From: Pseudocercospora fijiensis CIRAD86
Taxonomy: Eukaryota > Ascomycota > Dothideomycetes > Mycosphaerellales > Mycosphaerellaceae
Length of the DNA: 64,000 bases
Reading direction: 5' to 3'
NCBI RefSeq assembly: GCF_000340215.1
Contig: NW_006921532.1
Span: 8,871,409-8,935,408 of the forward strand
Part shown: positions 11,301-22,128 of the stretch, piece after piece
How the letters are laid out: the number at the start of each line of letters is the position of its first letter
How positions within the stretch are numbered: position 1 is the first letter of the stretch
Made by a program: the position numbers and the translations under genes
The notes under the pieces: model-generated
Told to the model about the DNA's origin: nothing
Databases searched by the model: none
Seen by the model: the letters and a program-made list of their open reading frames with translations, nothing else

Positions 11301-12760
11301 TGTATCTATTATAAACGTAAGGATCGTATCGTCGTTAATCCCGAATTCGTCTTTACTTTCTTTATTCGTAGTTTCTTCCTCGGTATCTAGACTTCCTTCT
11401 AAATCTTCTTGCTATTCCTCCTCTTACTAAGGGGACTCCGGTACTTCTAAGATAGCTCCTAACTCCTCCCCGGGAGGGAATAAAGCTTCCGGATCTCGGT
11501 TTTCTTTATCGTCGGTATCTAAGCAAGATTTATTAATCGTTTCTTCTTCTAACTAGGATTTCGCATCTTCTCGTACGAGTCGCCTAATCTAAGGGAAGAA
11601 TCCTACTTCTATTTTAGCAGAATAATGAATTTAGTATTAGTCGTCGTAACAGAATCTCTAGTAAAGGGTTCTATATATAGGTTCTTATCGTCGTGCTATT
11701 ATATAGATTTGTCGTAGCTCTTTCTTTACGACCTCTACGTAGGTCCTTAGCGCGTTATTAATAGAGTATAGCTCTACTACTATTCGGTAGCCTTCTCTGC
11801 CCGAGTCCTTTCGTTATATTATATTAAACTGTTCACGTCGCACTATATTCTTACCGCGGCAGTTCTGTACTATATAGCCTTCCTTGCTATACGTATAGCA
11901 AGTTAATCTTCCTACTTTCTTAGGCGAACTCTTGCCTTTTCTTCCTTTAATTGCTCGACCCTTCTAGGTAGCGTCTAGCTCTATTAGTTGCGTACCGTAG
12001 TAGTTGTTCCCCTTTAGTTTATCGTAGGTACTATAGTTTCGTCTATTATCGTATCTAGGAGTATAACCGGCCTTTCTAGAAGTCTTAGAATCGTAGCGTC
12101 GTTCTAAAGCTCGTTCGTAGAGCCTATCGTCGAGATCGATCGTAACCTTAACTAATGTTCCTATATTATCTATTTTTCTACTATCGCGTATAAGCTCGTT
12201 TTTAACGTTATCCTTAAGACCTCGCCGATACATTGTTATAAGAGCTTCGTCGTCCTAATCCGTAAGTTAGGCGTATTCCTAAAATTTAGCGGCGTAATCG
12301 GTATATAACCCCTTCTAAGTTAAGTGTTAGATAACCCTAACTGCGGTAGTAACTTCGTTAGAAGATCTAAAGACCTTCTTTATCGTACGCTTAAGATTTT
12401 CGTAGCTTGCGAAGATTCTATCCGAATTGTCGGTCCCGTTGCTATCTAGATAGGTCCTAAGAAATGGTTTAACCTAATACTAAGCCCTGCCTCGTATAAA
12501 CGTCGTTACGAAGACTAGCTTTAAGTTATCTTAAACCTAGTTAAATATAAAATACATATCTATCTAGCTAACCTAGGTATCGAACTTGTCTTAGTCGCCG
12601 TAATAAAAGTCTAGCTTTCCGATCTTAAGAGAATCGTTTCCGGTATAGGTTCCTAGTATATTGCTAGTACTAGAGGTAGTACGTCGAGTACTGCCTGTCT
12701 CGCTAGGGGCGGGAGTTCCCCTTCCGACTTATAATAAGGCACTTATCCTAAGGGCGTTTA
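11300..12760 (-). pseudogene. Gypsy B gag
   Basis: The minus-strand frame just inside the right LTR includes a stop-free stretch (11964-12233) rich in Arg/Tyr ('GLKDNVKNELIRDS', 'TLVKVTIDLDDRLYERA'). This is characteristic of the retrotransposon gag capsid end. A basic segment and a damaged zinc knuckle near 11830-11910 follow ('CYTYSKEGYIVQNCRG', expected C-x2-C-x4-H-x4-C before RIP). An acidic linker then leads into the protease. It is RIP-inactivated. Confidence 0.75.
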
Positions 12761-12763
12761 AAG

Positions 12764-13109
12764 TGTTACGGTTACTCGCGACAGATCGTTAAGTAACTTC
12801 TTATTACGTACAAGCCGAGGCTTCTTTAGAGAGGCTAATACAAGCGGGAGGCAGAGACAGAATAATTAGTACAAAGGTAATTCCAATTAGTAAGTAGGTA
12901 ATATAAGTTAAACGCCTCGAGCTATAAGGGCATTCCGGCGTTCCTAAATACAAAGGAGATATCTTGTCTATAGTCGTAAGCGACGTAAGCGACGCTATCG
13001 CTCTCGACCGCTCCTATCGCTCCTAGTAAGATAGAGCGACAGCTTAGCCTACTAGTCTTAGCGTCGCTCTAAGATTATATAAGGACTCTAACTAATCAGA
13101 TCCGTAACA
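12764..13109 (-). repeat. LTR of Gypsy B (5' LTR with respect to gag-pol)
   Basis: 346 bp with 8-bp perfect inverted ends TGTTACGG...CCGTAACA. It matches 1274-1619 and is followed by TSD ATATA. Confidence 0.95.
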
Positions 13110-13114
13110 ATATA

Positions 13115-13438
13115 CTACTAGCTAAATAGTAAGCGGTATATAAAAGAATATATATAGACCTGCGTAGTATACTAGCGTATTAAAGTACTAAAGTACCTGC
13201 TATTTAGCGAGTTGTCTTTACTTCCTATTTCTAGGAAGCTATTCGCAGAACTTATAATAGATTTTATTATAGGCCTTCCTCCTACTAAGCGTAGGGGTAG
13301 TAAGGATGTGTATAATACTATCTTTGTTATAGTAGATCGATTTACTAAAGGCGCTCGATATATCCCGGCGCGGAAAGATTAGACTACTATTAATATAGTA
13401 GAAGCGCTATAGAATAATATCTTCTATACCTATTAGGG
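13115..13438 (+). mobile_element. Gypsy A2, integrase N-terminal segment
   Basis: This continues the outer element after Gypsy B. Its 'FAELIIDFIIGLPPTKRRGSKDVY'-type integrase frame aligns with 33145-33470 of Gypsy A1. It is cut at 13434-13438 (TAGGG) by insertion of Gypsy A1 and resumes at 35863. Confidence 0.9.
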
Positions 13439-13635
13439 TGTTAGGGCTAAAGAGGCTATACGTAATTAGTATGTAACTAGGCCAAGTAAAGCTAGGGTCT
13501 TAGTGCCTTAGGCAGGGCTTAGCGCTTAGTAATAGGCTAACTTGCCTACCTTCCTCCCTCTCCTCCTAGCTCCTTATCGAATACTACCTATACCTACTAC
13601 TACCCTATCTACCTACTAATATAACCCTTCTTATA
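13439..13635 (+). repeat. 5' LTR of Gypsy A1
   Basis: 197 bp, begins TGTTAGGGC and ends CTTCTTATA (ACA before RIP). It matches 35666-35862 and 38099-38296. Confidence 0.95.
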
Positions 13636-13849
13636 TAGTATTCGATCTACCCTTTAAGGGCAGCAGCTAGATAGTCCTTATTTCAAGCTTTTAGCGGTAT
13701 AGCTACGAAAATCGTCGATCTAACTATATTACGCCCGAAGAACGGGACCTATACGTACTATTCTATCGAAACAACCGTACTAATTATTAAGCAAGGCCTT
13801 CTATACGGCCTATTCTACCAAGTCAATCGTACTAGACTAATATCTACTA

Positions 13850-14740
13850 ATTCCGCTATATCCGTATCTTAGGGGCTAATAATATATTATTAGTGTCGCC
13901 CCTTATAATAGCTAGTTTATTACGAAACAATAACCGTACTGCCGCTAGCAGCGCTAGCAACGACAACGCTAGTAGTACAGTGCCTACTAAAGTGTCTACT
14001 AAAGTATCTGCTAAAGTACCTCCTACTAAAGAGCCTACCGGAGAGCCTACTAAAGAACCTGTAATTCTAGGTAACGACCTAGAATTGTCTGTCGACGACA
14101 TCCTTAACAATATTATTAACCGTCGATATAGCTAACTAGCCTTTAGCCCTCAACTATTAGGGAGACTTTAAGAAGCTACTTAAAACAGGCTTACTGCCCT
14201 ACGTTAAGAATAATAGCTAAAGGATAATCTCCTCGAGCTCCGTCGCCTTTAGGAAGCCCTAACAACTAAACTAATAGCGGGACCTTCTTTACTACCTATC
14301 TAAAAGAAGGACGCTAAACTTAAGGACTATACTGTGTTTAATAGCTCTAGTCGAAAGTAGTACAACGACTATATTCGTAACTATAAACTCAACTAGCGCA
14401 ATGCACTAAGAGCGCTACTAGACGACTATTCCTTAGTCGTACACGCTATACAGTACATTAATAGCGACCTAAAGCGCATATAGGATAACTATTTCGACTC
14501 CCTCGACGACTAGACCGCTATTTAGTAGCAGACCTATAAAACTATTATGCTAGATACCCTTAGAAACCCTATACTAAGGCAACAATATGCTTAGGACCTA
14601 TATCTTCGAGCTAAATAGAAGACTAATTAATCGGCTCGCTTATTTAAGGCCTATTTAAAAACTCTTAAAAACGACCTTCCGCCTAAGACTAATTCTATAT
14701 AGATCTTAGAGATACGCCTAAAGCTTAGATAGGAGCTTAT
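13850..14740 (+). pseudogene. Gypsy A1 gag, N-terminal part
   Basis: A stop-free piece (13893-14135) encodes a low-complexity Thr/Lys/Pro stretch ('TKVSTKVSAKVPPTKEP', 'TKEPVILGNDLELSV'). A gag-like frame with TAG stops follows ('YTVFNSSSRK*YNDYIRNYKLN', 'LLDDYSLVVHAIQYI'). It is interrupted at 14736-14740 by the Copia TSD CTTAT and continues at 30012. The start codon is not resolved. Confidence 0.7.
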
Positions 14741-14867
14741 ACTTAGAGTGTGTGTCTAGGTGTTAGGGTCTATTACGTGCCTAATGCCTAAGGCTGCAAC
14801 TGCTGCACTTTATCTTCGGACTTCTAGATAGATTAGTCCTTCTTCTAATACATTAGTTACATTAAGT
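14741..14867 (+). repeat. 5' LTR of the Copia element
   Basis: 127 bp, differing from 29880-30006 by very few bases. The sequence just after it (tggttataagcc) looks like a primer-binding site. Confidence 0.9.
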
Positions 14868-15399
14868 GGTTATAAGCCCCCTGCGTTTCTAACGCATTCT
14901 ATACGTATTCTAATAGTTACTCCGATAGCTGCGTAGACAGCGCTCGTTACTAAAAATTGCGCCGATACTAATATCGTCGCCGCTGCCGCCGCCCTCGAGT
15001 ATTCTAGTAGGTGCTAGACTCGAGTCGGTCACTATTAGTGTTAGCTATCCGCTATACCGGTTCCTAACAATAGTGTTAGCTGTCCGCTACACTAGAATAT
15101 AGGTACGCCTATCGGCCGCCTCTTAAGACTACATTATCGCCGTCGCTGTCCGCAATAGCTCCCCCTACAACCTCTAGCGCTTGTATAAGCAACATCCCTA
15201 AGCTAAAGAATAAGGAGAATTACCTATTATAGTCGTACGCCGCTAAAGGCGCCCTTAAAGGTATGTCGGTCTGGCGCTATATATAAGGCACCCGCTAGCG
15301 ACCCCTTTCTAAGGCCTCTAGTAAGTCTTCTAAGGAGTTTAAAGACCGCTAAGATAAATAGGACTCTAAAGATTAAATAGCGCGTACCTAGATCTTTGC

Positions 15400-18300
15400 T
15401 AATTGTGTTAGTAGTATTTAACAATTACTGCTTAGTCTGTCTATATCCTAGGAAGTGTAGGACTTCCTTAAGAAGAAATACACTAGTAAAGGTAGGTCTA
15501 CTAAATTCATGCTCTACTAGGAATATATCACCCTTCGGTATAATAGCAAGGACATTAAGAAGTTCTATAATAAGTACAAGAAGAAGCTTGGTGCCTTAAA
15601 GGATACTAAATTGGCTATTAGCTAATACTAGGCTGTCTATATATTTATTATATAGATCTCTCTATTCTACGAGGCTTTCGTATAGATACGCCGAGAGCAG
15701 ATGCGCGCCTCCGAATACACTATTAACGATAACACACTTAATAACATTATTAGCGCGTTACTTAATAAGAATGTAGCTTAATTGAACTAGGCCTAATATA
15801 ATAGCTTCTTTAGACTTCAGCGCCTACTATAGCAGTAAGGTAGCAATAGCAACAATAATAGCGGTCGAGGTAACTCGAACCGTAGCGGTCGTAGTAGCCG
15901 CGGAAATAGCAACAATAGTCGTAGTCGTAGTAGAAACAGCTAGAATGGTTAGAATCGCGAGAAGTGCTTATACTACTAAGGCGCTTACCTATCCGATCGG
16001 TGCTATACTAAATACCCTTACCTAAAGGAAGAAGACCGTCTTCGTCGCGAGAAGTAGAAGGCTAAGAAGAAGCAATAACAGGCGTTAACTACTTAGCAGC
16101 AATAGCAACCGCTATCTAGTTAGAATAGTGCTTAGGGGCTATATACGGCTAATGCTACCCCGGGGGTGTTATTAGACCTAAGCTACAATTACGCCTTTAC
16201 AGCTACGGTTACTATAAGCGACCTAGTGTCTACGGCTCTTACTGCTAGTACTCGTACTACTAATTAGGTTGTCGACTTAGGTACTAGTATATATATAGTT
16301 AACGACCCTTTATTGCTTATTAAATATAAAGGCTGTTACATTCCTATTCGGTTTAGTAGCAATACGAAGTACGCTACGATAGTCGGAATGGCTTAGACTA
16401 AGGTAGTCAATAAGCGTAGTATAAGCAATATAAAGTTGTCTAATATACTGTATATACCTAGTCTAGTAGCCAACCTTCTATCTACTAAGAAGCTTGCCGA
16501 CAAGGGTTGTTTCTACCGAAATAATAAGCGTATCCTATTTACGATAGTAGAGGGCAATGAGGTTACTGTCGCTTAGATATACCGTAAGAATAGTCTTCCC
16601 TACCTCTATATACCAACCTCTAGTCTAGATAGTGAAGTAGTTGCCCTTCTATCGAAGAAGGGGGTGCCTATAGGCACTATAGATAAGTAGTATCTACGAT
16701 ATAGCTATATCTATTACCGCAAGCTATTACGAATGGAAGCTGAGGGTTAGATCGTTATTACTAGTGCTAAGAAGGACTTCCGCAACTGCATTGCCTGTCG
16801 TATAGCTATGTTATACAAGGAGTACAATCGGCTACTACGCGTACGACTATCTACGATCTATTATATTGTCTATGTAGATGTAGTTACTATTACTAACCCT
16901 AGTCTGTTATAGGAGCGCTATTTCACACTGTTTATATACGCTAAGTTAGGCTATCGACACGAATATGCTAGTACGCTTAAGTTAGGGGCTATAGTAGCTA
17001 TTAAGGACTATCGTATACATGTCCGTATATAGACTAGCTATTCGATCCCAATCTACCGCCTCGATAGAGAGGGTGAATACGGCGGAAATTAGCTATTAAG
17101 CTAGGCTCGTAATTAGGGCATTGTACTATAGGTTATAGCTCCTTATTCTTCTACTTAGAATAGCCTTACTAAGGTTAGCAATTACATCGTATATACGACT
17201 ACGAGAAAGATAATGCTGTACGCTAACCTTCCGAAGTCTCTATAGCTATATGCTATTGCCTCCGCTATACAGGTCCTTAATATTACGCTAACCGCTAACG
17301 GAGGAAGCCTATATACTATTGTAGCTAAGGAGCTCAATTAGTTACGAATATAGCTACGCCTGCAGTACCTTCGAGCTTATAGCTGTACTATAGTTGCCTA
17401 CGATTACAGTATAACTCGCGGAAAGAAGATAGACAGTAGAGGCCTAGTTAGCAAGCTAGTTAGCTACGCTAAGGGCTCTATAGACTCCGGAAAATACATA
17501 ATTTACCTGCCTAATTAGTACAAGGTTATTGCTTCTAAGGACGTCTAGTTTATTAAGTTAGGGGGTAATCTTGACCTCCTGCTTCCGGATAGCATAAAGC
17601 TATATACTAATACTAACGACTTGTCTAAGAACGAGTTTGTTACCCTTAAGTCTATTATGCCGGCTTTGTTCAATTCTATAAGCAACGAGGCTCCGTCGCC
17701 TACCGAGGCTGCTAGTATAGTCTAGCGGCTTCTAGCTTAGCAAGAAGAATAGCCTACACAAGGACCTGCATAGGAAATGGCTAATAAGGTCGCTAATCCG
17801 TTGCCAATCGATAACAACCTTCTAGACGTTTAACTACTAGCTTTAAGTAATAAAGATAGCTTCTAATTAGCTAAGGAAGATTAAGCTCTGCCCTTTAATC
17901 TAAATGCGAAGAAGGGTAAGCCTAGCTAGTTGCTAGAGTTTAAGCGACCTAATACGGCAGGCGCTCGTTCTACCCGTGCAACCCGTAGTAATAAGTTAGC
18001 TCGTAAACTGTTGCGTAGCTATCTAGCTAATTGTAGTATTAAGCGGTCGACTCGACGTATAATAGCTAATATACCGATAGCCTATATAAAGGGCTTTATA
18101 GCTTCCTGCTATATTACTAAACAGCCTAATAAGCCTAAGGACACTATTCCTATTCCGAAGAGCTATAAGGACGCGACTTAGTCGCTATACTAGCTATAAT
18201 AGAAGGAGGCCTATAAGGCTAAATATAAGTTACTAATCGACAACTATATATAGGTCTATATATCTCGGTTAGAGGTGCTAGAAGGTCGCAAGGTTGTCCG

Positions 18301-18867
18301 TAGCCGATAGGTGTTTACTATTAAGCGTGACGCTAATAGCAAGGTGAGCCGGTTTAAGGCTCGATAGGTCGTCCGTAGTTTTATATAGGTTGAAGGACAG
18401 GACTATAATAAGACCTATGCGGCTATAGCTAAGCTGTCTACGCTACGAGCGCTGTTTGCACTAATCGCTTATTACGACCTAGAGGCTAAGCAGTACGATA
18501 TTCTAACGGCCTTCCTTAATGCGCTTATCGGTAATAAGTATAAGATCTACGTCGAATAGCTATACGGTTTTAAGGACTGTAGTAGAAAGGGTATAGTTTG
18601 CCTATTGCTAAAGGTACTATATAGTCTAAAACAGTCGCTAATACTGTAGTACGAAGAGCTTCGAAAGTACCTAAAGAGCCTAGACTTTGTACTAATAATA
18701 GCTGATGTGTGTATGTTTAAACACGTTGTTAGCGGCTCTATTATTGTTATCTATATCGACGATATAATTATTATCGCCTATACTCTGTTAGTACTAGAGG
18801 TAGTAGCTTAGTTACTAAAGGACCGTTTTAGTATACGAGAGCTAGGCGACCTATACTACTATCTTAG
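15400..18867 (+). pseudogene. Copia gag-pol (gag, protease, integrase, RT)
   Basis: A single frame with RIP stops. The gag part has a Ser/Asn/Arg-rich tail (15835-15950) and a zinc knuckle 'KCLYY*GAYLSDRCY' near 15962-16003. Protease comes next ('VVDLGTSIYIVND', near 16270), then a GAG-pre-integrase/integrase region ('FRNCIACRIAMLYKEY', near 16770-16840). RT follows at about 18340-18860 with 'SRFKARQVVRSFIQVEGQDY', 'TYAAIAKLSTLRALFALI' and an intact catalytic 'VIYIDDIIII'. The frame ends inside 'YYYLS' where the hAT element inserted. Confidence 0.9.
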
Positions 18868-19080
18868 TAGACCCCGTAGTAGTTCGGGTTAGTTTAGTTT
18901 GGTTTGCTAAGCCGAAACTCTGGTTTGGTTTGGGTTGGTTTGCTAAGCAACTATATAAGTAGCTAGTTCGAACTATATAATTTATCGGTTTTTAAGAAGT
19001 GTACGAATGTATACGTAGCTTTAAGCAAGCCCTTTGTAAGACTTAGCAGTGTAGCCGGCAGCGTAGCCGGCATTTTTAGT
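18868..19080. repeat. Left terminal and subterminal repeats of the hAT element
   Basis: The inverted terminal repeat is followed by several copies of tggtttgctaagc-like and ggtttggtttgg-like motifs. A gtagccggcagc cluster follows at about 19053-19073. The same arrangement, reverse-complemented, forms the right end of the nested MITE. Confidence 0.85.
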
Positions 19081-19299
19081 CCTTAGTACTTATAGAATTT
19101 TCGAATCCTACTTAGGCTACGTAGTTATATAAAGGTACTTATATAACCTCAAATCTATAGACAATTAGCTAAGGGCACTAACCAATCAAAAGCATACATA
19201 TATATATACAAGGCATTATAGTTTAGTTCGGAAACTGCACTCCTTAGGTATGAATTTCATCCTTTCGTTTACGGTTCAATTCCCTAACTGCTTAGTAGA

Positions 19300-19836
19300 A
19301 TGTCTTTATCTAGATCTAGGCAGAACTCATCGATTTCCCTAGAAGTCCTCCTCCTTAAGAAGTTTATGCACTTTCCTACCGAACTATTCGATAATATTAA
19401 GTACTAGGATAGCTCCTCCCTCGGTATCGGTATAGTATATAAAAGAGCTATAAGGCAGCTCTATAGAACGTTCTACTAGTCACTCGCTATACTAAGGCCG
19501 AATGCTAGTTCGTTCCTTAGAACTCTTAGTTATTTAGGAGATATAAAGGGTAGGGCAGGTAGTGACTTCGTATTATATAAAGAGGTAGAGGCTGCTATAG
19601 AAGAGGCCTTCAACCTATAGAAGATAGTAAAAGATATAGAGGTAGCTGCAGGTCTAGGTACCTAGTTGAATTTTTAGTAGGTAGAGTATAAGGATATTTA
19701 GAGGGAGTATTAGGTAGAGTTGCGAAGGCAGGTATATAATATGCTCTAGAAAACAGGGATAGTGCCTATAACTATAACTATTAGGCTCTTTAACCTTCCT
19801 TATTTTTCCCTGTTTTCTTTTTATAAAAATCTAAAC
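19300..19836 (+). pseudogene. Unrecognised hAT cargo ORF (plus strand)
   Basis: A frame of about 178 codons starts at ATG 19300 ('MSLSRSRQNSSISLEVLL', 'FPTELFDNIKY', 'VEAAIEEAFNLQKIVKDI') and carries eight or more TAG codons that RIP explains. It has the helical, charged character of a real protein ('VELRRQVYNMLQKTGI'), but I do not recognise a family. It is the only cargo ORF I see on the strand opposite to the transposase, and it lies just inside the left end. The 3' limit is the first TAA in frame and could itself be a RIP product. Confidence 0.45.
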
Positions 19837-20133
19837 TAATACAAATCAACCGGAATGTCTATCTTCTTTTAGTTCTTTAAAAAACCTAGCAGCGTAGCTA
19901 GTAGCGTAGCCGGCAGCGTAGCCGGCAGCGTAGCCGGCCTTTTTACTCCTTAGTACTAACGGGATTTTAGGAGACTTCTATTCCGTACGGCTAATAAAGC
20001 ATACTATACTATATATATATGCTTAGAGAGTATTTAGAGCGCGGTATATAGCGCCGTATAATAGCGGCTTATTTCGCATATAGAAAAGCTTACAGATAAC
20101 ACTACGAACATCCTTTCTACTAGAACATCTATC

Positions 20134-20836
20134 CTACCTAGCACCGTCTCGAATATAGATATTCTAGCCTTTTAGAATCTAATCGAGTGCTTTAAAATCC
20201 TTGTCTATAATCGTTATACGCTTCGCGTAGATAGCTATAAGGTTGACCGCTAAAATAGTATTAGTATAGTCCGAAAAGAGGTAGAAGAGAAACATATATT
20301 CGAAGATACGAACTAGGTAGGCTTCTATAGCCTCTTAAAGGGCGCCTATCGCGGAGGCTTAGAAGCGAAGGTCCGTTCTATAATCCTAGGCAATTTCGCG
20401 AACAAGTCGTTAGAAAGGAGTTTTACGGATTAGGAGCTAAGAACTCTTCTAATACTACCGAATCTTACGGAGGGCTACGGCTAAAGAAGGATTAGTAAAA
20501 AGATAGTAAGAATGCCGGCTACGCTGCCGGCTACGCTGCCGGCTACGCTGCCGGCTATAAATAGGACTTACTTCCTAGGCGCTATCGACGCTTCGTACGA
20601 TTACTACTAGTAGTAGAAGCGCTAGTTGTCGTCTTACGTAGAGCCTTACCCGCCGTTGTCTTACGCGGAGCCTTACTCGCGACGCCCTTTCTAGCACCGG
20701 AGCTAGCGGCAGCAGTAGCAGCCCTCTTGCGTTAATATACTATACTCGTTCTACTATTTCCGGTCTTATTGCGACCCGTAGAAGCACTAGGTCCCTTCTT
20801 ACAAAGCGTCGTAACTTAGTTAAGTAGACTCGCTAT
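20134..20836 (-). pseudogene. Histone H3-like gene B of the hAT element, two introns, RIP-mutated
   Basis: Exons are 20572-20836, 20298-20480 and 20134-20249, together 564 nt or 187 residues. Intron 1 (20481-20571) keeps GTAAGT and CTAAT...TTTAG; removing it writes G-T-V-A-L-R-K-I-R across the junction, the hallmark H3 sequence. Intron 2 (20250-20297) begins ATATGT, a RIP product of GTATGT after T, and ends TTTTAG. The protein has an H3-like tail ('SKAPRKTTAGKALRKTT'), then 'LLIRKTPF.RLVREIA', 'DYRTDLRF.ASAIGAL.EA' and 'AIYAKRITI'. Loop 1 has canonical H3 length, not the longer CENP-A form. The start is taken at ATA (ATG before RIP) and is uncertain. Internal TAG/TAA codons make it a pseudogene now. 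Confidence 0.88.
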
Positions 20837-21339
20837 TATAAAAGTCGTCGAATTAAGGAAAAAAGTGCGTTACGAAGGTATACAAAGGCGCGCGCGGAGC
20901 GAGGGTATTACGGAGGTAGTAGATATAGAGCGTAGAGGTATAGGTATCGATACGAAGGTTAAATATAGCGGTAATGTCGCGGTGTCGCTAGGCAATAGAG
21001 TAAGCTTCGCGCAAGCCTACATTATAGTAACGTTAGAGCAAGGAAAGAAGGTAGGCACGGCTAAAAAAGGCAGGTACGGCTAAAAAAGGCAGGTACGGGA
21101 GACTTTGAAATATAGCCGGCATATATAGCCGGTATAGTAATAGGCGAAAGCCTCCTTTTAATAAATAGCCGGCGTAATAATAGTATCTTACTATAGTATA
21201 GATATTCTTTAGTAATGCCTTTACTAGCTATAGTAATCTTATAAATAACCTAGGCCTATTGCTAGTAAATATAAGAAATATCAGGTAGGCTATACTAAAC
21301 AAGCTAGTTATTTAGTAGGAAAAGGCCTACTACCGTCTC

Positions 21340-22050
21340 TATATGCCGGCTACGAGTGCCGGCTATCGCTCTAAATTCAACTCCGCCCTATCTCGGAGGC
21401 TAAGGTACCGAGCGGAAACCCTATAGCTTATATTTACTCGGTTGTCGCGGAGCGCTTATAGGTGAGGTATTAGAAAAGAGTATAAAAAGTACGAGAAGAG
21501 TATCCTAAGATATAGGTCGTAAGTAAATAAGAGTAGTACGCCTAGTTATTTATATAGTACGTTACTCTATACGACTAAGAGCCTATATTATCTTATGCTT
21601 CGCTTATAAGACCTCGACTCTACTAGTATACTATCGATCTCTTCCTCGGTCGCTAATACGCTGTCTTAATTCTTCTTCGAGTTGCCGGACTTAGTACGCA
21701 TCTATAGCTATATAATAGCGCTACGCATTATAGAGAATTTCTCGTTAAAGTTTCTCTCTCGTAGGCTTACTATCTGCCTCGTAGTATAGAGGATCAAAGT
21801 ACTAATGCTAAAGAATCTCCTTATAGTTAGGATACTAGGGCTCCTTAGGACCTTTGTGTTTTAGGTCTAAATAGAGACGTATTATAAACGTTCTATCGCC
21901 CTTTCGCTTACTACCCGCTAGGTCGCGATATACGAAGAAACTAATCTGAATATAGCTCGTCTCTATAATAGCCGGGTAAATATAGAGCGCTAGGTTTCTA
22001 CTTCGTACCTTAGATTTAGGGACGGCGCGGAGATAAAATCAGAAATATAG
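21340..22050 (-). pseudogene. Unrecognised hAT cargo gene between the two H3-like genes
   Basis: The minus-strand frame from about 22030 to 21340 contains 'IQISFFVYRDLAGSKRKGD', 'RTFIIRLYLDLKHKGPKEP' and 'DPLYYEADSKPTRERNF', with scattered TAG/TAA codons consistent with RIP. A GCCGGC-rich stretch at 22050-22080 lies upstream and may be an intron or the spacer to the H3-like gene A. I do not recognise the family. Length about 230 codons; start and exon structure are unresolved. Confidence 0.4.
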
Positions 22051-22128
22051 CCGGCACCTATAGCCGGCAAAAGGATACGAAAATAGGCCTCCTCCTAGGT
22101 TAATCTAACGACTAAATACAATTTCCAA

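Larger units (their letters stand above)
1274..13109 (-). mobile_element. Gypsy B: full-length nested Ty3/Gypsy retrotransposon
   Basis: The ends are two 346-bp LTRs, with the 5-bp TSD ATATA at 1269-1273 and 13110-13114. The empty site is preserved in Gypsy A1 near 33143 (cgcATATActac), which proves insertion into Gypsy A2. The gag-pol body runs on the minus strand from about 12763 down to 7857 and from 2903 down to about 2560, split by a LINE. A polypurine tract (minus AAGGGGGATA) abuts the left LTR at about 1621-1631. Between the integrase end and the left LTR the element carries an opposite-strand ORF and a tRNA-like gene. All frames are RIP-degraded. Confidence 0.95.

Noticed and set aside
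19212..19294. tRNA-like sequence at the left of the hAT (A-box-like tagtttagttcgg and B box GGTTCAATTCC)
   Set aside because: The D arm pairs, but acceptor and anticodon stems do not, so only the promoter boxes resemble a tRNA.
20510..20560. CRISPR-like or coding repeat (regular GCCGGCTACGCT units)
   Set aside because: The units are contiguous without unique spacers, this is a eukaryotic genome, and the run is inside an intron of the H3-like gene B.
20865..21083. Stop-free plus-strand ORF of 72 codons
   Set aside because: It is short, contains an 18-bp tandem repeat at its end, has no recognisable motif, and lies opposite the 5' flank of H3-like gene B; probably chance.
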